Positions 26,518 through 35,972 of a stretch of 64,000 nucleotides of DNA are shown in pieces. Below the pieces are notes generated by a model. The model saw only the letters and a program-made list of their open reading frames with translations, ran no database searches and was not told the DNA's origin. Source of the DNA: Kineothrix sp. IPX-CK (GTDB lineage Bacteria > Bacillota > Clostridia > Lachnospirales > Lachnospiraceae); the NCBI RefSeq assembly GCF_039134705.1, contig NZ_CP146256.1, positions 4,526,001 through 4,590,000 of the forward strand, written 5' to 3'. Numbering within the stretch: the first letter of the stretch is position 1; every line of letters begins with the position of its first letter. A program made the position numbers and the translations under genes.

Positions 26518-27867
26518 TTATAATCTTTTCAGTAATTCTTCTCTCTGCGCTTCGTAGCCGGGTTTGCCCAGAAGTGCGAACATATTCTTCTTATAGCTTT
26601 CCACACCTGGCTGGTTAAAAGGATTAACACCTAACAGATATCCGCTGACTCCGCAAGCAAACTCGAAGAAATAGAACAATTCACCGAGATAGAATTCATT
26701 CACCTCAGGTACACGTACGACCAGATTCGGCACATTGCCATCGGTATGGGCAAGAATAGTTCCGTTCATCGCGCTCTTATTTACAAAATCTACGTTCTTG
26801 CCTGCGAGATAGTTAAGACCATCCAAGTCCACCGGCTCCGTACCGAGTATAATTTCTTCTCTGCTCGTTTCGATATCGATCACCGTCTCGAAAAGAGTTC
26901 TCGATCCATCCTGTATGAACTGTCCCATGGAGTGCAAATCTGCAGTAAGGTCTACGCTTGCAGGAAAGATACCCTTCTGGTCTTTCCCTTCACTCTCTCC
27001 ATACAGCTGTTTCCACCATTCGGAAACATAATGTACACCGGGTTCATAATTAGCGAGAATCTCTATTGTCTTGCCTTTCCGCAGTAGAATATTGCGAAGT
27101 GCTGCGTATTTCAATGCGTCATTGTCTTCAAAGGAAGCTTCCATCGCACGTTTTCTTCCGCTGGCAGCACCTTCCATCAAACGCTCGATGTCCGCGCCGC
27201 TGACCGCTATCGGAAGCAAGCCTACGGCGGTGAGTACAGAGAAGCGTCCGCCTACATCATCGGGAACAACAAAAGATTCATAGCCTTCCTCCGTAGCCAG
27301 ATTTTTAAGGGAACCCTTTGCTTTATCCGTCGTAGCATAGATTCTTTCTGCCGCTTCGGCTTTGCCGTATTTCTTCTCCATCATTTCCTTGAACACCCGG
27401 AATGCGATAGCAGGCTCCGTAGTAGTGCCCGATTTGCTTATCATATTGATGGAGAAATCCCTATCCCCGATTACCTCTATAAGATGCTTAATATATGTGG
27501 AGCTGAGGGAATTGCCTACGAAGTAAATTTCAGGCGTTTTTCTCACAGACTTATCCACCGAATTGTAGAAGCTGTGCCTTAAAAATTCGATCGCTGCTCT
27601 GGCACCGAGGTAAGATCCTCCGATACCGATAACGAGAAGCACCTCTGAATCGGACTGAATCTTAGCTGCCGCCTTTTTAATTCTGGCAAACTCTTCCTTA
27701 TCGTAGTCTACCGGTAAATCAATCCATCCCAGAAAATCATTACCTGCGCCGGTCTTGGAAACCAGAACTTCTTTTGCATCCAAGGTCAGCTTCTTCATAA
27801 GCTCCACTTCATGACCGCTTATGAACTGTGAAGCCTTGGAATAATCAAATGTAACTTTATTACTCAT
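26518..27867 (-). CDS. pgi: Glucose-6-phosphate isomerase
   Basis: Cytoplasmic glycolytic enzyme that interconverts glucose 6-phosphate and fructose 6-phosphate. It has 449 residues, the length of the short Firmicute PGI class. Conserved blocks are [18 protein letters not shown] near residue 78, [15 protein letters not shown] near residue 143, and the catalytic region with [19 protein letters not shown] near residue 275 and [10 protein letters not shown] near the C-terminus. It has its own promoter upstream and a hairpin after the stop, and is unrelated to the neighbouring transporter genes. Confidence 0.97.
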   Translation of the reverse strand: MSNKVTFDYSKASQFISGHEVELMKKLTLDAKEVLVSKTGAGNDFLGWIDLPVDYDKEEFARIKKAAAKIQSDSEVLLVIGIGGSYLGARAAIEFLRHSFYNSVDKSVRKTPEIYFVGNSLSSTYIKHLIEVIGDRDFSINMISKSGTTTEPAIAFRVFKEMMEKKYGKAEAAERIYATTDKAKGSLKNLATEEGYESFVVPDDVGGRFSVLTAVGLLPIAVSGADIERLMEGAASGRKRAMEASFEDNDALKYAALRNILLRKGKTIEILANYEPGVHYVSEWWKQLYGESEGKDQKGIFPASVDLTADLHSMGQFIQDGSRTLFETVIDIETSREEIILGTEPVDLDGLNYLAGKNVDFVNKSAMNGTILAHTDGNVPNLVVRVPEVNEFYLGELFYFFEFACGVSGYLLGVNPFNQPGVESYKKNMFALLGKPGYEAQREELLKRL

Positions 27868-27926
27868 TTGTCTCGCTCCTTTTATCTGCCCGGACTGATA
27901 TTTCCCGGGTTTATATTCATTTTATA

Positions 27927-27990
27927 AATGAGTATAAAACACTCATTAAGTAATCATGTTAAGTTTAGCAAAGTTGTATTTCTTTTTCAA
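27927..27990 (-). promoter_or_regulatory. pgi promoter with downstream palindrome
   Basis: On the minus strand, TTGAAA (27985-27990) and TAAACT (27962-27967) are 17 bp apart. A 7-bp inverted repeat, AATGAGT/ACTCATT with a 7-base gap (27927-27947), lies in the first 40 bases of the transcript and could be an operator or RNA hairpin. Confidence 0.6.
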
Positions 27991-28109
27991 GAGAAACATT
28001 TCTTGAGTTTTCGTTGGATTGAAAGAATTGACTATTTGTGATACAGTTAACATATTGTTTATAATTCGGGCATAAAAGATAAAAATACTGTTAAGAAAGG
28101 GAAGTACAA

Positions 28110-28342
28110 ATGAAGTCTATAAAGCAAAAATATAGTGAAGAAGTAAGTATTCTTTTATTATTGACGGCGACGGTGTAGTAATCGCACATCCTGATATAGA
28201 ACAAGTATCGGAGCTTTATAATTACATAACTTCCAAAAAAACAGTTTTAAAGCTGGATGAAAATGGTTCTGTCGTTGTTGAAGATGGTAACCAGGTAACA
28301 GAAGAACAAGATATTGAAGTTCCAGATACTTTAAGTGAATAA
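28110..28342 (+). pseudogene. Decayed fragment of a methyl-accepting chemotaxis protein
   Basis: An AAAGGGAAG site and ATG start MKSIKQKYSEE, which resembles a chemoreceptor N-terminus, but the frame stops at 28176. The next frame, from about 28145 to 28342, reads FIIDGDGVVIAHPDIEQVSELY, close to the Cache sensor-domain motif of chemoreceptors, then an acidic tail and a stop. An internal deletion with frame change is the simplest explanation. A candidate promoter (TTGTGA, 18 bp, TATAAT ending 28065) is still present. The rest of 27991-28378 shows nothing else. Confidence 0.55.
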
Positions 28343-28378
28343 GTAAAAAGAAATTTTCTGACTAATAATTAAAAAGGT

Positions 28379-28416
28379 CTGTAAACATCAGAGGATATAT
28401 TCTCTGATGTTTACAG
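28379..28416 (-). terminator. Terminator of the membrane-protein gene at 28422
   Basis: Perfect 15-bp stem, arms CTGTAAACATCAGAG and CTCTGATGTTTACAG with an 8-base loop, followed on the minus strand by ACC and five T. It lies 6 bp past the stop codon. Confidence 0.85.
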
Positions 28417-28421
28417 CACTC

Positions 28422-29252
28422 CTATACGAAAAATTCTCTGAGCAGCTCCTCCAGCTCTTGTTTTTCCTGATGGGAAAATATTGTTTTCTTCTCTTCCTTA
28501 CGAAATGGCTGAGGCTTGCCCTCCTCCATTTTGCTTTTCCATTCGGGTTCCTGTTCTTTGCGCCTGGGAGCAAGACCTATTTCCTCCCGCATGGCCTCGA
28601 TATCCCTCTTTGTTTCCAGACTGCTTTTCGTTTCCGCGCTGCTTTTTTCCAGCTTGTCCGCCTTCTCCGCTTCTTTAACGGCTCCGGCATTATCCGCCTT
28701 TTCTCCCCCGATAATTTCCGCCCAATCGATAGCGGACTGACGCAGTTTGTTAGCCATATGATTTTCCAGATAATCCACAAGGTTAATCTTCAATCTTTCC
28801 CGTTTTCCCTGTATATCAACCAAACCGGAAATAGAAAAAAATACATATAATCCTAAAAAACTGATAATATAATAAGGAAGCACCTTTCCTACTGTTTCTC
28901 CGCGTACGATTTCCCTGCAGGCCCCTGCTCCCGCAGCCACGATAGACAAGAGCATCAGCTGTCCGGATAAATGTTTAAATCCTGTTAGGGATATCCCCAT
29001 AAAGGATACCTTGGAAATAAACTTATCCACAAATATGGGGATATTAGACACTCCTTCGTTCAACTTATAGCAATTGGCGAACTTCAATTTGCATTGCTTC
29101 AAAAATTTATTGTTGGTAGAGGACATATTATCCGTCTCTTTTATCATTTTTTGGTATATTGCTCCTATCATAATCTGGCATATTATGCTCAATAATAAGA
29201 GTATCAAAAAAGCTCCGCAAAGAAGCTTGTGTTCCAAAAAGACCTCAAGCAT
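28422..29252 (-). CDS. Conserved membrane protein of unknown function
   Basis: A 276-residue protein I cannot assign to a named family. It has an N-terminal span (residues 8-32), two more hydrophobic segments (about 95-115 and 122-145), and a long, highly charged cytoplasmic tail from residue 150 rich in Lys and Glu (KAEKADKLEKSS-type sequence, later LEELLREFFV). The N-terminal span may be a signal anchor. AAAAGGAGG precedes the ATG. It is a single-gene unit with its own terminator. Confidence 0.75.
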   Translation of the reverse strand: MLEVFLEHKLLCGAFLILLLLSIICQIMIGAIYQKMIKETDNMSSTNNKFLKQCKLKFANCYKLNEGVSNIPIFVDKFISKVSFMGISLTGFKHLSGQLMLLSIVAAGAGACREIVRGETVGKVLPYYIISFLGLYVFFSISGLVDIQGKRERLKINLVDYLENHMANKLRQSAIDWAEIIGGEKADNAGAVKEAEKADKLEKSSAETKSSLETKRDIEAMREEIGLAPRRKEQEPEWKSKMEEGKPQPFRKEEKKTIFSHQEKQELEELLREFFV

Positions 29253-29361
29253 GGCAAACCTCCTTTTCCCGATTTAGATATTATAAACAAAAGTATACCG
29301 CATCTCAATAGACAGCAGGCTGTAATCCATTGCATTTTTCGACAAGCCGAAGGAATACCAC

Positions 29362-29440
29362 TGGAAAAATATAATCTTTTCTGTTATAATTATTGCAATC
29401 AATGTATATATGTCTAAGAGAAGAACGCGGATGCGTTCTT
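29362..29440 (+). promoter_or_regulatory. Promoter and leader hairpin of the TSCPD-murG operon
   Basis: TGGAAA (29362-29367) and TATAAT (29385-29390) are 17 bp apart. About 25 bases into the transcript lies a perfect 8-bp stem, AAGAACGC/GCGTTCTT with loop GGAT (29421-29440). The run of T after it is short, so it could be an attenuator or a stabilising 5' hairpin. Confidence 0.5.
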
Positions 29441-29492
29441 TTGGTTTGCATATTTTTTGACAATTTGTTTTTAGAAAGGCGTGGTTATTCAT

Positions 29493-29735
29493 ATGAAATA
29501 TCAGACAAAAGGCGTATGTGCAACATCTATTGATGTTGAATTAAATGACGGGATTATCGAGTCTGTTTCTTTTACGGGAGGATGCAACGGCAATTTACAA
29601 GGTATATCTAAGCTGGTAAAAGGAATGAATGCGAAAGAAGCAATCGATAAATTGAAGGGAACTACGTGCGGCTTCAAGTCCACCTCTTGTCCCGATCAGC
29701 TTGCAAATGCGCTTGCAGCTATGATAGGTGAATAA
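29493..29735 (+). CDS. TSCPD domain protein (TIGR03905 family)
   Basis: An 80-residue protein with the TIGR03905 pattern: TSIDVELNDG, FTGGCNGNLQGISKLVKGM, then CGFKSTSCPDQLANAL. The TSCPD domain also occurs at the end of B12-dependent ribonucleotide reductases, and its four cysteines could bind metal. No function is established for the free form. ATG 29493 is used because the GTG at 29481 touches the AGAAAGG site. The murG gene follows 30 bp downstream. Confidence 0.85.
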   Translation: MKYQTKGVCATSIDVELNDGIIESVSFTGGCNGNLQGISKLVKGMNAKEAIDKLKGTTCGFKSTSCPDQLANALAAMIGE

Positions 29736-29765
29736 CGAGTGATTAAGTCTGGAGGCATTTAATAT

Positions 29766-30839
29766 ATGGCAAAAAGAATCGTACTTACCGGCGGCGGAAC
29801 AGCCGGTCATGTAACTCCAAATATTGCGTTAATTCCAAGACTTCGGGAATTGAACTACGAAATATACTATATAGGTTCTTATGAAGGCATTGAGAAAAAA
29901 TTAATCGAGGATTTCGACATACCATACTACGGTATAGCCACCGGCAAGTTCCGCCGGTATTTCGATCCGAAGAATTTTACAGATCCTTTCCGCGTCATGA
30001 TAGGCTACTCGGAAGCAAGAAAATATCTTAAGGATCTTAAGCCCGACATCGTCTTTTCAAAGGGTGGATTCGTCAGCGTTCCTGTGGTTCGTGCCGCCGC
30101 ATCCTTAGATATCCCCTGCATTATCCATGAATCGGATATGACCCCGGGATTAGCCAACAAGCTTTGTATTCCCGTAGCTTCCAAGATATGCTGTAATTTC
30201 CCGGAGACCATTCAGATGCTTCCCGGGGGAAAGGCCATACTTACCGGCTCTCCGATTCGCGAGGAATTGGCCAGAGGCAACAAGATAGCAGCCTACGACA
30301 TATGCAGATTCACCTCCAACAAGCCGGTAGTCATGATTATAGGAGGAAGTCTGGGAGCGGAATCCATCAACAAGACTGTGCGCGACGCTCTGCCTAAGCT
30401 TTTACAGGATTTCCAGGTAGTTCATATTTGTGGGAAAGATAAAGTGGATAACCTTATGTTAAATATTACGGGCTATAAGCAATTTGAATATGTGAAGACA
30501 GAGCTGAAGGACATATTCGCCATGGCCGACGTAGTGGTTTCCAGAGCCGGAGCTAACTCTATCTGCGAACTTTTAGCACTTAAAAAGCCCAATCTTCTCA
30601 TTCCGCTTTCTACCCACAGCAGCCGCGGCGACCAGCTCTTAAATGCTAAATCCTTTGAATCACAGGGCTTCAGCCTCTTGATCGATGAAGACTATCTTAC
30701 AGAAAATTTACTGGTGGAAAAGATTCATGAGCTTTATTTCACCAGGCAAACATATATAGACGCGATGAGCAAGAGCAATCAGCTAAGTTCTATCCGTACA
30801 ATCACAGATCTCATCGAAGATACCACAAACGGCCGCTGA
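29766..30839 (+). CDS. murG: UDP-GlcNAc:lipid I GlcNAc transferase (lipid II synthesis)
   Basis: Peripheral membrane GT28 glycosyltransferase that adds N-acetylglucosamine to lipid I in peptidoglycan synthesis. It has 357 residues. The glycine-rich loop GGGTAGHVTPN is at residues 9-19, the second-domain loop is VVMIIGGSLGAESIN near residue 182, and the nucleotide-binding motif SRAGANSICELLALKKP is near 258. GGAGG lies 11 nt before the ATG. It is isolated from any dcw cluster, common in Lachnospiraceae, where a second MurG-like paralogue often exists. Confidence 0.93.
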   Translation: MAKRIVLTGGGTAGHVTPNIALIPRLRELNYEIYYIGSYEGIEKKLIEDFDIPYYGIATGKFRRYFDPKNFTDPFRVMIGYSEARKYLKDLKPDIVFSKGGFVSVPVVRAAASLDIPCIIHESDMTPGLANKLCIPVASKICCNFPETIQMLPGGKAILTGSPIREELARGNKIAAYDICRFTSNKPVVMIIGGSLGAESINKTVRDALPKLLQDFQVVHICGKDKVDNLMLNITGYKQFEYVKTELKDIFAMADVVVSRAGANSICELLALKKPNLLIPLSTHSSRGDQLLNAKSFESQGFSLLIDEDYLTENLLVEKIHELYFTRQTYIDAMSKSNQLSSIRTITDLIEDTTNGR

Positions 30840-30888
30840 TTCTGCGGGAATCAAGGTCATACAAAAGATAAGAAAGCAGTGATTAATT

Positions 30889-32097
30889 ATGTTTATTGCC
30901 CGACAGCCTATATTTAATAAGGCGATGAAGATTTATGGGTACGAGCTCCTGTTCCGCTCTGATTCCAGCGCAGTGAGCTTTGGGAATGCTTCCTCCGTCT
31001 CCGCTACGGCGGCAGTCATCGGAAGCTTGTTTGAGCAGGGCATCGATCAGGTCGTCGGCAAGTCGAAGGCTTTCGTCAATTTCGATTACGATTTTATCAT
31101 GTCCGATAATATCGAGTTGATCAAACCTGAAACCCTCATTATCGAAGTTTTAGAGACAGTAAAGGTAGATGCTGCCCTGATAAACAGGATCAAGAGCTTG
31201 AAGGACAAGGGCTATCAGATAGCGCTGGATGATTTTGAAGAAAGCTATGGCTCTTATCCCATCGTGCCCCTGGCCGATATTATTAAATACGATATTATGG
31301 TTACACCCTTAGATACCATTACTGCCGATATAAAACGGGCACTATCCCAGAAAAAGCTTCTTCTTGCAGAGAAAATCGAGACGGAAGAAGAATTCCAAAA
31401 GGCATTGAGAATGGGCTTCCACCTATTTCAGGGATACTTTTTCTGCAAACCTAAAATTGTGGACGGCTCTAGTCCGAGAAGGTTCTCGAAGGTACAGTAT
31501 TCCATGATTCTCAGCGAGCTTAGCAAAGATGAGCCTTCTTACGACGCTATCACAGAAATTATCGAATCGGATGTCAATCTGGCATACCGGATGATGCGCG
31601 TAATCAGCCATAAAAAAGGAGAATCCGCCTTTAATTCCATAAAGTATGCTCTGGTCCGTATGGGCCTCATCGATTTGGAGCGGTGGATCAGCATTCTGAT
31701 GCTTCAGGATATTTCCCAAAACAAGCCGTTAGAGCTTATGCGACTGTCTTTAGTTCGTTCCCGGTTCAGTGAATATGTAGCGGATAACAGCATATACCAA
31801 AATCGCAAAGAAGAAATTTCCATGATGTGTCTGTTCAGTACGCTGGATGTGCTCCTGGACCAGCCAATGGAGAAAGCATTGGAAGGAATGCTGATTTCAA
31901 AGGATGTATTTAATGCTCTCGTCCACAGAAAAGGAGATTTGGAGCCCTTTTGCAGACTTATACTTTCCTACGAGCAAGGCGACTGGCCGGCAGTACATAA
32001 ATACGCCGAGGTCATCAGGATAGATACGAAGATATTATATAAAGGTTATCTGGAGTCCATTGAGTGGTCCTCTAAGATACTAACCTCCTTCCAATAA
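30889..32097 (+). CDS. EAL-HDOD cyclic di-GMP signalling protein (YuxH-like)
   Basis: A 402-residue two-domain protein. The EAL domain (about residues 1-195) keeps many catalytic landmarks: E in YELLFR, N in FVNFDYD, E in LIIEVLET, DD in ALDDFEESYGS, K in IKYD, E in AEKIE and Q in FQGYFF, although the EAL triplet itself reads ELL. The HDOD domain covers about 200-390 with the pattern SDVNLAYRMMRVISH and FNSIKYALVRMGLIDLERW. It may bind or hydrolyse cyclic di-GMP. It follows murG by 49 bp, possibly by read-through. With the HD-GYP gene it is the second cyclic di-GMP gene in the window. Confidence 0.88.
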   Translation: MFIARQPIFNKAMKIYGYELLFRSDSSAVSFGNASSVSATAAVIGSLFEQGIDQVVGKSKAFVNFDYDFIMSDNIELIKPETLIIEVLETVKVDAALINRIKSLKDKGYQIALDDFEESYGSYPIVPLADIIKYDIMVTPLDTITADIKRALSQKKLLLAEKIETEEEFQKALRMGFHLFQGYFFCKPKIVDGSSPRRFSKVQYSMILSELSKDEPSYDAITEIIESDVNLAYRMMRVISHKKGESAFNSIKYALVRMGLIDLERWISILMLQDISQNKPLELMRLSLVRSRFSEYVADNSIYQNRKEEISMMCLFSTLDVLLDQPMEKALEGMLISKDVFNALVHRKGDLEPFCRLILSYEQGDWPAVHKYAEVIRIDTKILYKGYLESIEWSSKILTSFQ

Positions 32098-32211
32098 TTC
32101 CATCATCGATTAGTTGCTGTGGCATTTTCATGTCACATTTTTTAATAAACAAAAATCAGTAATAATAACTGTTTTTGTTACAGCTATTAAAGTTCAGAAC
32201 CTCTATGTCGC

Positions 32212-33318
32212 TTATATTTCTATTAACTCATATTCAGAGCTGCCGATTCCTATTTTTACCGCATGTTCTATGGAGGATTTCCAATTGGTAGCGGGCGCAG
32301 AGTCTATAAAATGGTCGTGGTGCACGTGAGGCATGTGGTCCAACTGGCTGCCGGCAATGACCGGCTGCTTATTCACGGCATCCGCACAAGCAATATCCAG
32401 AGCTACCGGGTCGAAAGAGGCGAACATTCCCACATCGGGTACAATAGGAATATCGTTCTCGGCATGGCAGTCACAGTTAGGAGATATGTCGATAACAAGG
32501 CTGATATGAAAATGAGGTCTTCCCGAAATGACTGCCTTGCTGTACTCCGCAATCTTTCTATTGAGGATATCATTGGACTCGTCTCCTGCCGCCTCGATGG
32601 CATCCGTTGGGCAGACTCCGATACAACGTCCGCAGCCTACGCATTTATCCTGGTCGATGCTCGCCTTCCTATTGGTAACAGACGGTGCATCGTGGGCGCA
32701 TATCTTGATACAGCGCCCGCAGCCTATGCAGACTTCCTGATTCACAGAGGGCTTGCCCGCACTGTGCATCTCCATTTTACCTGCCCTTGAACCGCATCCC
32801 ATGCCGATATTCTTCAAAGCACCGCCAAATCCTGTGGCTTCATGTCCCTTGAAATGGTTTAAGGAAATGAATACGTCCGCATCCATGATCGCCCGGCCGA
32901 TTTTCGCCTCCTTCACATATTCGCCGCCCTCTACAGGTACCAGTTCTTCATCAGTTCCCTTCAGTCCATCAGCAATAATCACATGACAGCCGGTAGAAAA
33001 CGGTGAAAACCCATTCTGATACGCCGCGTCCATATGGTCCAGCGCATTTTTGCGCCCGCCTACGTACAGCGTGTTGCAGTCGGTAAGGAATGCCTTTCCG
33101 CCCAATTCCTTGACGACCTTCACCACAACGGCCGCATAATTCGGTCTGAGAAAAGCCAGATTTCCCGGCTCCCCGAAATGAATCTTAATCGCCGCGTATT
33201 TTCTGTCGAAATCAATTCCTCCGATTCCTGCCGTCTTTAGTAACCGCTCAAGCTTCTGCGGAAGATTTTCATTGAACGACGTCTTCATACTCGTGTAATA
33301 CACCTTTGATTTTGACAT
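32212..33318 (-). CDS. DUF362 protein with two 4Fe-4S clusters
   Basis: A 368-residue protein: an N-terminal DUF362 domain (about 1-180, with IKIHFGEPGN and FISLNHFKGHEATGFGGALKNIGMG), then a bacterial ferredoxin domain with two cysteine motifs, CIGCGRCIKICAHD and CVGCGRCIGVCPTD, and a C-terminal continuation of DUF362. It probably acts in electron transfer, but no reaction is assigned. ATG 33318 is chosen because GGAGG lies 5 nt upstream; the earlier in-frame start overlaps that site. It is a widespread clostridial protein. Confidence 0.9.
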   Translation of the reverse strand: MSKSKVYYTSMKTSFNENLPQKLERLLKTAGIGGIDFDRKYAAIKIHFGEPGNLAFLRPNYAAVVVKVVKELGGKAFLTDCNTLYVGGRKNALDHMDAAYQNGFSPFSTGCHVIIADGLKGTDEELVPVEGGEYVKEAKIGRAIMDADVFISLNHFKGHEATGFGGALKNIGMGCGSRAGKMEMHSAGKPSVNQEVCIGCGRCIKICAHDAPSVTNRKASIDQDKCVGCGRCIGVCPTDAIEAAGDESNDILNRKIAEYSKAVISGRPHFHISLVIDISPNCDCHAENDIPIVPDVGMFASFDPVALDIACADAVNKQPVIAGSQLDHMPHVHHDHFIDSAPATNWKSSIEHAVKIGIGSSEYELIEI

Positions 33319-33362
33319 ACTTTCCTCCATCCTGTCCAATCGGGCATGTATATTTTTATTAT

Positions 33363-34187
33363 CTATTGCAGATATTTATTCTTAAGGGTCATGATCCCGT
33401 CCCCGTTAAGCCCCATTTCTTCTTTCAGATAGTTCCGCGCACTCCCATATCCTTCTTCCATTATCTTGAATAATGTATTGATATAGCTTTCCTGAACGGT
33501 AAATAGAGTGCGAATATGTTCTCCCAGCCGCGTATCGCCCGTTCTCTCCAAAACCATAGCCATCATCTTATCGATGCTCTCAGCAGCAAACTCATTGACC
33601 TTCATATAATCTGCCACAATCTGCTTTCTGGGAATTTCAAGGGCACACAGGAGCAATGCCGCTCCCGTACCGGCCCGATCCTTGCCCGCAGTACAATGCC
33701 AGAGCACCGCCCCTTTTTCCTGATTTAACAATATGTTGAAGAAGGAAGCGTACTGCTTTTTACAGTAAGAATCGGTAAGCAGATTACTGTATATATTCTT
33801 CATGTATTCCACTCCGGCATCTTCATTGCCGCCAAGCTGCCTAAGCACTCTGCCTACAACGTCCTCGTCCGTCTCCTTTTCCCGGGTAATGCCCAGAACC
33901 TTCTCATGCAAAATAGGATTAACGATATAAGTCACTCCGTCGAGTTCCGGATCGGGTCTCTCATATCTCTCCGCCTCTGTACGGAAATCTACTACCGCAG
34001 CAAGTCCGTAGTCTCTTGTCAGCACTTCCTTATCTTCCTTCGTAAGATCGAATAACTCCCCGCTTCGAATCAGACGGCAAGGTTTGATCCTGCTGCCATC
34101 CATCGCCGTATATCCACCCAGATCTCTGGTATTATGTATTCCCTTTAAAGGGATGCGTTTCACTTCCTGCATCATATTCCCTGCCAT
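33363..34187 (-). CDS. Tyrosine-protein phosphatase (PF13350 type)
   Basis: A 274-residue cysteine phosphatase. The P-loop reads HCTAGKDRAGTG, which fits CX5R with the nucleophile near residue 157. The N-terminal NTRDLGGY motif and the general-acid region are typical of the Tyr_phosphatase_3 family. It starts 3 bp after the HAD gene stop, so the two phosphatases are co-transcribed from the 34998 promoter. Its substrate may be a phosphoprotein or phosphoinositide-like compound. Confidence 0.88.
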   Translation of the reverse strand: MAGNMMQEVKRIPLKGIHNTRDLGGYTAMDGSRIKPCRLIRSGELFDLTKEDKEVLTRDYGLAAVVDFRTEAERYERPDPELDGVTYIVNPILHEKVLGITREKETDEDVVGRVLRQLGGNEDAGVEYMKNIYSNLLTDSYCKKQYASFFNILLNQEKGAVLWHCTAGKDRAGTGAALLLCALEIPRKQIVADYMKVNEFAAESIDKMMAMVLERTGDTRLGEHIRTLFTVQESYINTLFKIMEEGYGSARNYLKEEMGLNGDGIMTLKNKYLQ

Positions 34188-34190
34188 TTT

Positions 34191-34841
34191 CTAACAACTT
34201 TTTAAATAATCCATCACATCCAAAAGAGAATAAAATTTCCCATAGAGCATGGATTCGATTTCCGGTGACGGTTCAATCAAATCCGGCACCATAATCGGCT
34301 TCATACCTGCACGATACGCCGACCGGATTCCGTTAGGTGAATCTTCGATGGCAATAGCATTCATCGGGGTCACACCCAGTTCCTCGCATGCCTTCAAATA
34401 AATATCCGGCATGGGCTTGCTGTGCTCCACCATATCCCCCGTAATGATCTTACGGAAATAATGAGTGATGCCCGCCTCCTCCAGATGTCCCATAACGCCC
34501 TTTAAGCTTGTTGAGGAAGCCAGTCCTACGATATAGCCCTCCTGTGTCAGATAATCCAGTATCTCCATGACTCCCTCCTTCAAAGGAAGTCCTTCCTCCA
34601 GAATCCTGCGTTTCATGAGAGCATGCACCGTACCGCGGAATTCTTCAAAGGGAAATTCCTCTCCGTAAATACTCTTCATAAGAATTTCTGAATCATTTCT
34701 ATTTAAACCAACACAACCCTTTACCCCCTTGCTCAGATCGCCAAGCCCCATTTCCTGTCCAACTTCATCCCAGCACTCACAGCTAATTCTCTCCGTATCA
34801 AACAGTATTCCGTCCATGTCGAATATAATCGTATTGGTCAC
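34191..34841 (-). CDS. HAD-superfamily phosphatase (beta-phosphoglucomutase-like)
   Basis: A 216-residue HAD subfamily IA hydrolase. Motif I is FDMDGILFDT (nucleophile Asp at residue 8), motif II is LASSTS, the motif III lysine is in HSKPMPDIYLKA, and motif IV is AIEDSPNGIRSAYRAG. The cap domain is helical. Substrates are probably sugar phosphates. The start is GTG, with a purine-rich GGCAGGG 8 nt upstream. It opens a two-gene unit with the tyrosine phosphatase. Confidence 0.9.
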   Translation of the reverse strand: MTNTIIFDMDGILFDTERISCECWDEVGQEMGLGDLSKGVKGCVGLNRNDSEILMKSIYGEEFPFEEFRGTVHALMKRRILEEGLPLKEGVMEILDYLTQEGYIVGLASSTSLKGVMGHLEEAGITHYFRKIITGDMVEHSKPMPDIYLKACEELGVTPMNAIAIEDSPNGIRSAYRAGMKPIMVPDLIEPSPEIESMLYGKFYSLLDVMDYLKSC

Positions 34842-34934
34842 ACTAATAACCCTGCCTTTCCTCCATTTGTGTTACGATTCAGCCTTCGCCTAAACTGCAG
34901 CAAATCATGCACAGCAAAATATGCGCATGAAAAT

Positions 34935-35003
34935 TTGCGAAACGATTAAGTTTCGCAACCACTTTAATGTGTTTATTATACCCCATAAAACAAAGGCTAT
35001 CAA
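34935..35003 (-). promoter_or_regulatory. Promoter of the phosphatase operon with a 5' hairpin
   Basis: On the minus strand, TTGATA (34998-35003) and TATAAT (34975-34980) are 17 bp apart. A perfect 9-bp stem, TTGCGAAAC/GTTTCGCAA with a 6-base loop (34935-34958), forms about ten bases after the start point. It may protect the transcript or act as a weak terminator for the gene upstream at 35020. Confidence 0.7.
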
Positions 35004-35019
35004 TAGCAGGGCGTTAACA

Positions 35020-35667
35020 TCACTCATCAAACAATGTTTTTTCTATGATATCCACCGCTCTCTCATTCTCTTGCTGGCAAACAGAAATTACTTCCTCATC
35101 TCCTATTTCAGCAGCTGCCTCGGTATCCGCACCAAGCTGTACAAAGCTGACATAACTGTCCACCGTCTCTATTCTGGATGCTTCCACTTTCCCCAACTCC
35201 TGCGGACGGTCCTTATATTTTGTCATCAGACTCTCTCTATACTCGTTCAGTATAGATTCCACTTCTCCTACATATTCCTCTTTCGCCTTAATAATAATTA
35301 TCGTATCAATATCCGTTTCAACACTTTGTTTCTCCGCAAAATAATCATCATACATATCCTCTGAAATACCTGTTTCCGTCTCCAGCTCTTCCTTTGTAAG
35401 TTTCTTATCCGGCCAATAATTATCTCCAAGAATATTCACTACCGCTTCCCTTATTTCATTCATAGACGCATAAGCCTCATTATCCCCAGAATCCTCCGCA
35501 GCCTCCACTGTATTCATTTCCACTGCGTCGTCTCTCTTAACATTTTCTACACTATTTGTATTAGAATCCGACACCTGCCCATCACCGCATCCACTCATAA
35601 TAGGCGCCGCCAGCAGCCATATTGTCAATACCATTGCCAAGGTTGTAACTAACGAACGCATCTTCAT
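35020..35667 (-). CDS. DUF4358 lipoprotein
   Basis: A 215-residue surface lipoprotein. The signal peptide ends in the lipobox MSGC near residue 26, followed by a low-complexity linker and the DUF4358 domain (about 70-200), with the repeated pattern of charged helices seen in that Lachnospiraceae family (for example DIDTIIIIKAKEEYVGEVES). GGAGG lies 5 nt before ATG 35667; the in-frame ATG at 35679 lies inside that site. No function is known. Confidence 0.82.
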   Translation of the reverse strand: MKMRSLVTTLAMVLTIWLLAAPIMSGCGDGQVSDSNTNSVENVKRDDAVEMNTVEAAEDSGDNEAYASMNEIREAVVNILGDNYWPDKKLTKEELETETGISEDMYDDYFAEKQSVETDIDTIIIIKAKEEYVGEVESILNEYRESLMTKYKDRPQELGKVEASRIETVDSYVSFVQLGADTEAAAEIGDEEVISVCQQENERAVDIIEKTLFDE

Positions 35668-35860
35668 AATCTCCTCCATCTTAATCTATTGAATATTTTA
35701 AAATAATTCCACTGATTATATAGTTATCATTATTTCCCAGTAAGCCGAATTTATCCCTTTTTCCAAAAGAATTTAATATCCAGGAAAATATTCTGGCTAA
35801 TCTAAATCAAGGAAATATTTAATATTTTTATGGCAAGAATTATGTTATAATGTCCGAATA

Positions 35861-35972
35861 GGGCAGAGTCAAATAGAAAAATAAACAAATACCGTGCTCG
35901 CACGAGTATTTGCTTATTTTTCTATTTGACGAGCGAAGCGAACGAAAAAACCACGTTTTTTCGTCTCTGCCC
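35861..35972 (+). promoter_or_regulatory. Large structured leader upstream of the MBOAT gene
   Basis: GGGCAGAG (35861-35868) and CTCTGCCC (35965-35972) enclose a long hairpin at 35868-35930, whose arms begin GTCAAATAGAAAAATAA and pair with only a few mismatches around the loop CTCG. A smaller A6/T6 hairpin follows at 35943-35963. A TATAAT-type -10 box lies just upstream at about 35846. Together this gives a three-way-like fold of 112 nt. The remaining gap 35668-35860 holds no other feature. Confidence 0.55.
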
